Source of the DNA: Flavobacterium potami
Lineage (GTDB): Bacteria; Bacteroidota; Bacteroidia; Flavobacteriales; Flavobacteriaceae
Assembly (NCBI RefSeq): GCF_020026915.1
Contig: NZ_JAINUY010000002.1
Coordinates: 1 to 64,000 of the forward strand
Direction of reading: 5' to 3'
Length of the DNA stretch: 64,000 nucleotides
The notes under the pieces are model-generated. The model did no database searches. It was not told where the DNA came from and saw nothing but the letters and a program-made list of their open reading frames with translations. Made by a program: the position numbers and the translations under genes. Positions 63,907-64,000 of this stretch are shown piece after piece (position 1 is the stretch's first letter; each line of letters begins with the position of its first letter).

Positions 63907-63938
63907 AAAAAAGCGCCCCTAAAATAGAAACGCTTTTT
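63905..63938 (-). terminator. Probable terminator of a minus-strand gene beyond the window
   Basis: AAAAAAGCG and CGCTTTTT pair around a 16-base loop, with A/T tracts on both sides. It lies ~40 bases past a possible stop codon at 63979-63981. Confidence 0.5.
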
Positions 63939-63978
63939 GAACCTTGTTTTTTTATTTATTCTTGGGAAGGAGGGCGAT

Positions 63979-64000
63979 TTATTTATCGATAGAACCTAAA
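63979..64000 (-). CDS. Possible C-terminal end of a gene running in from the right
   Basis: Read on the minus strand from the window edge, one frame gives LGSIDK then stop (TAA at 63979-63981), followed by a terminator-like hairpin. Too short to identify. Another frame also stops nearby, so this is weak. Confidence 0.3.

Overview
The window looks like a chromosomal segment of a Flavobacterium-type Bacteroidetes. It is AT-rich. Outer-membrane proteins come as SusC/SusD pairs, secreted proteins carry '...AQ' signal peptides or lipoprotein signals, several promoters fit the Bacteroidetes TTG-N19-TAnnTTTG pattern, and a FecR-type anti-sigma gene is present. Assignment to Flavobacterium is an inference from protein style and repeat families. 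No database search was run.

Layout. 0-0.12 kb: the 3' end of a 5S rRNA and its terminator. 0.25-4.6 kb: unlinked genes (proline iminopeptidase-like lipoprotein, PepSY-like protein, PEBP-like protein) plus a LacI-family and an AraC-family regulator. 4.7-36.0 kb: a large xylan / glucuronoxylan utilisation locus. It runs GH67 and GH115 alpha-glucuronidases, SDR oxidoreductase, mannonate dehydratase, GH10 xylanase, GPH-family symporter, two GH43 enzymes, GntR regulator, xylulokinase, xylose isomerase and transaldolase. These are followed by SusC, SusD, a surface glycan-binding protein, a GH10 xylanase split by an inserted carbohydrate-binding region, GH35 and a SASA-type esterase. 36.3-38.0 kb: a LysR regulator divergent from a metallo-beta-lactamase-fold hydrolase. 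38.1-53.1 kb: an ECF sigma factor divergent from its probable FecR anti-sigma, then an STN-containing SusC, SusD, two TlpA-like thioredoxins, an M16 peptidase and a DsbD-like protein. 53.2-54.7 kb: a small membrane/coiled-coil protein and a lone S24 (CI/LexA-like) repressor. 54.8-64 kb, mostly minus strand: MarR-GNAT fusion, two near-identical tRNA-Ser(UGA) units, thioesterase, RibB with a degenerate GTP-cyclohydrolase II domain, LptF/G-type permease, LolA-like protein, FtsK, DgkA and Tpx.

How it works together. The surface GH10, the glycan-binding protein and SusCD would bind, cut and import xylan fragments. The periplasmic/lipoprotein GH10, GH43, GH67 and GH115 would remove side chains and shorten the oligomers. 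The symporter would carry them inward, where cytoplasmic GH43, XylA, XylB and transaldolase feed the pentose-phosphate pathway. The SDR and UxuA would process the uronate. The main regulatory signal I found is the palindrome CAACCGATTG (CAAnCGnTTG with a central CG, as in LacI/PurR-family operators). It occurs exactly six times, five of them in the promoter regions of GH67, the symporter and SusC. The LacI gene at 2033 is the obvious candidate for its regulator.

Intergenic DNA is crowded with several families of short palindromes, including a set sharing the core GTTTTnAAAAC and a hairpin family (CAGTCTCAGT-type) that follows three successive genes at 46.6-51 kb. In one of these an arm has expanded into about 22 copies of GCGACT. 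No CRISPR array, insertion sequence or intact prophage is visible.
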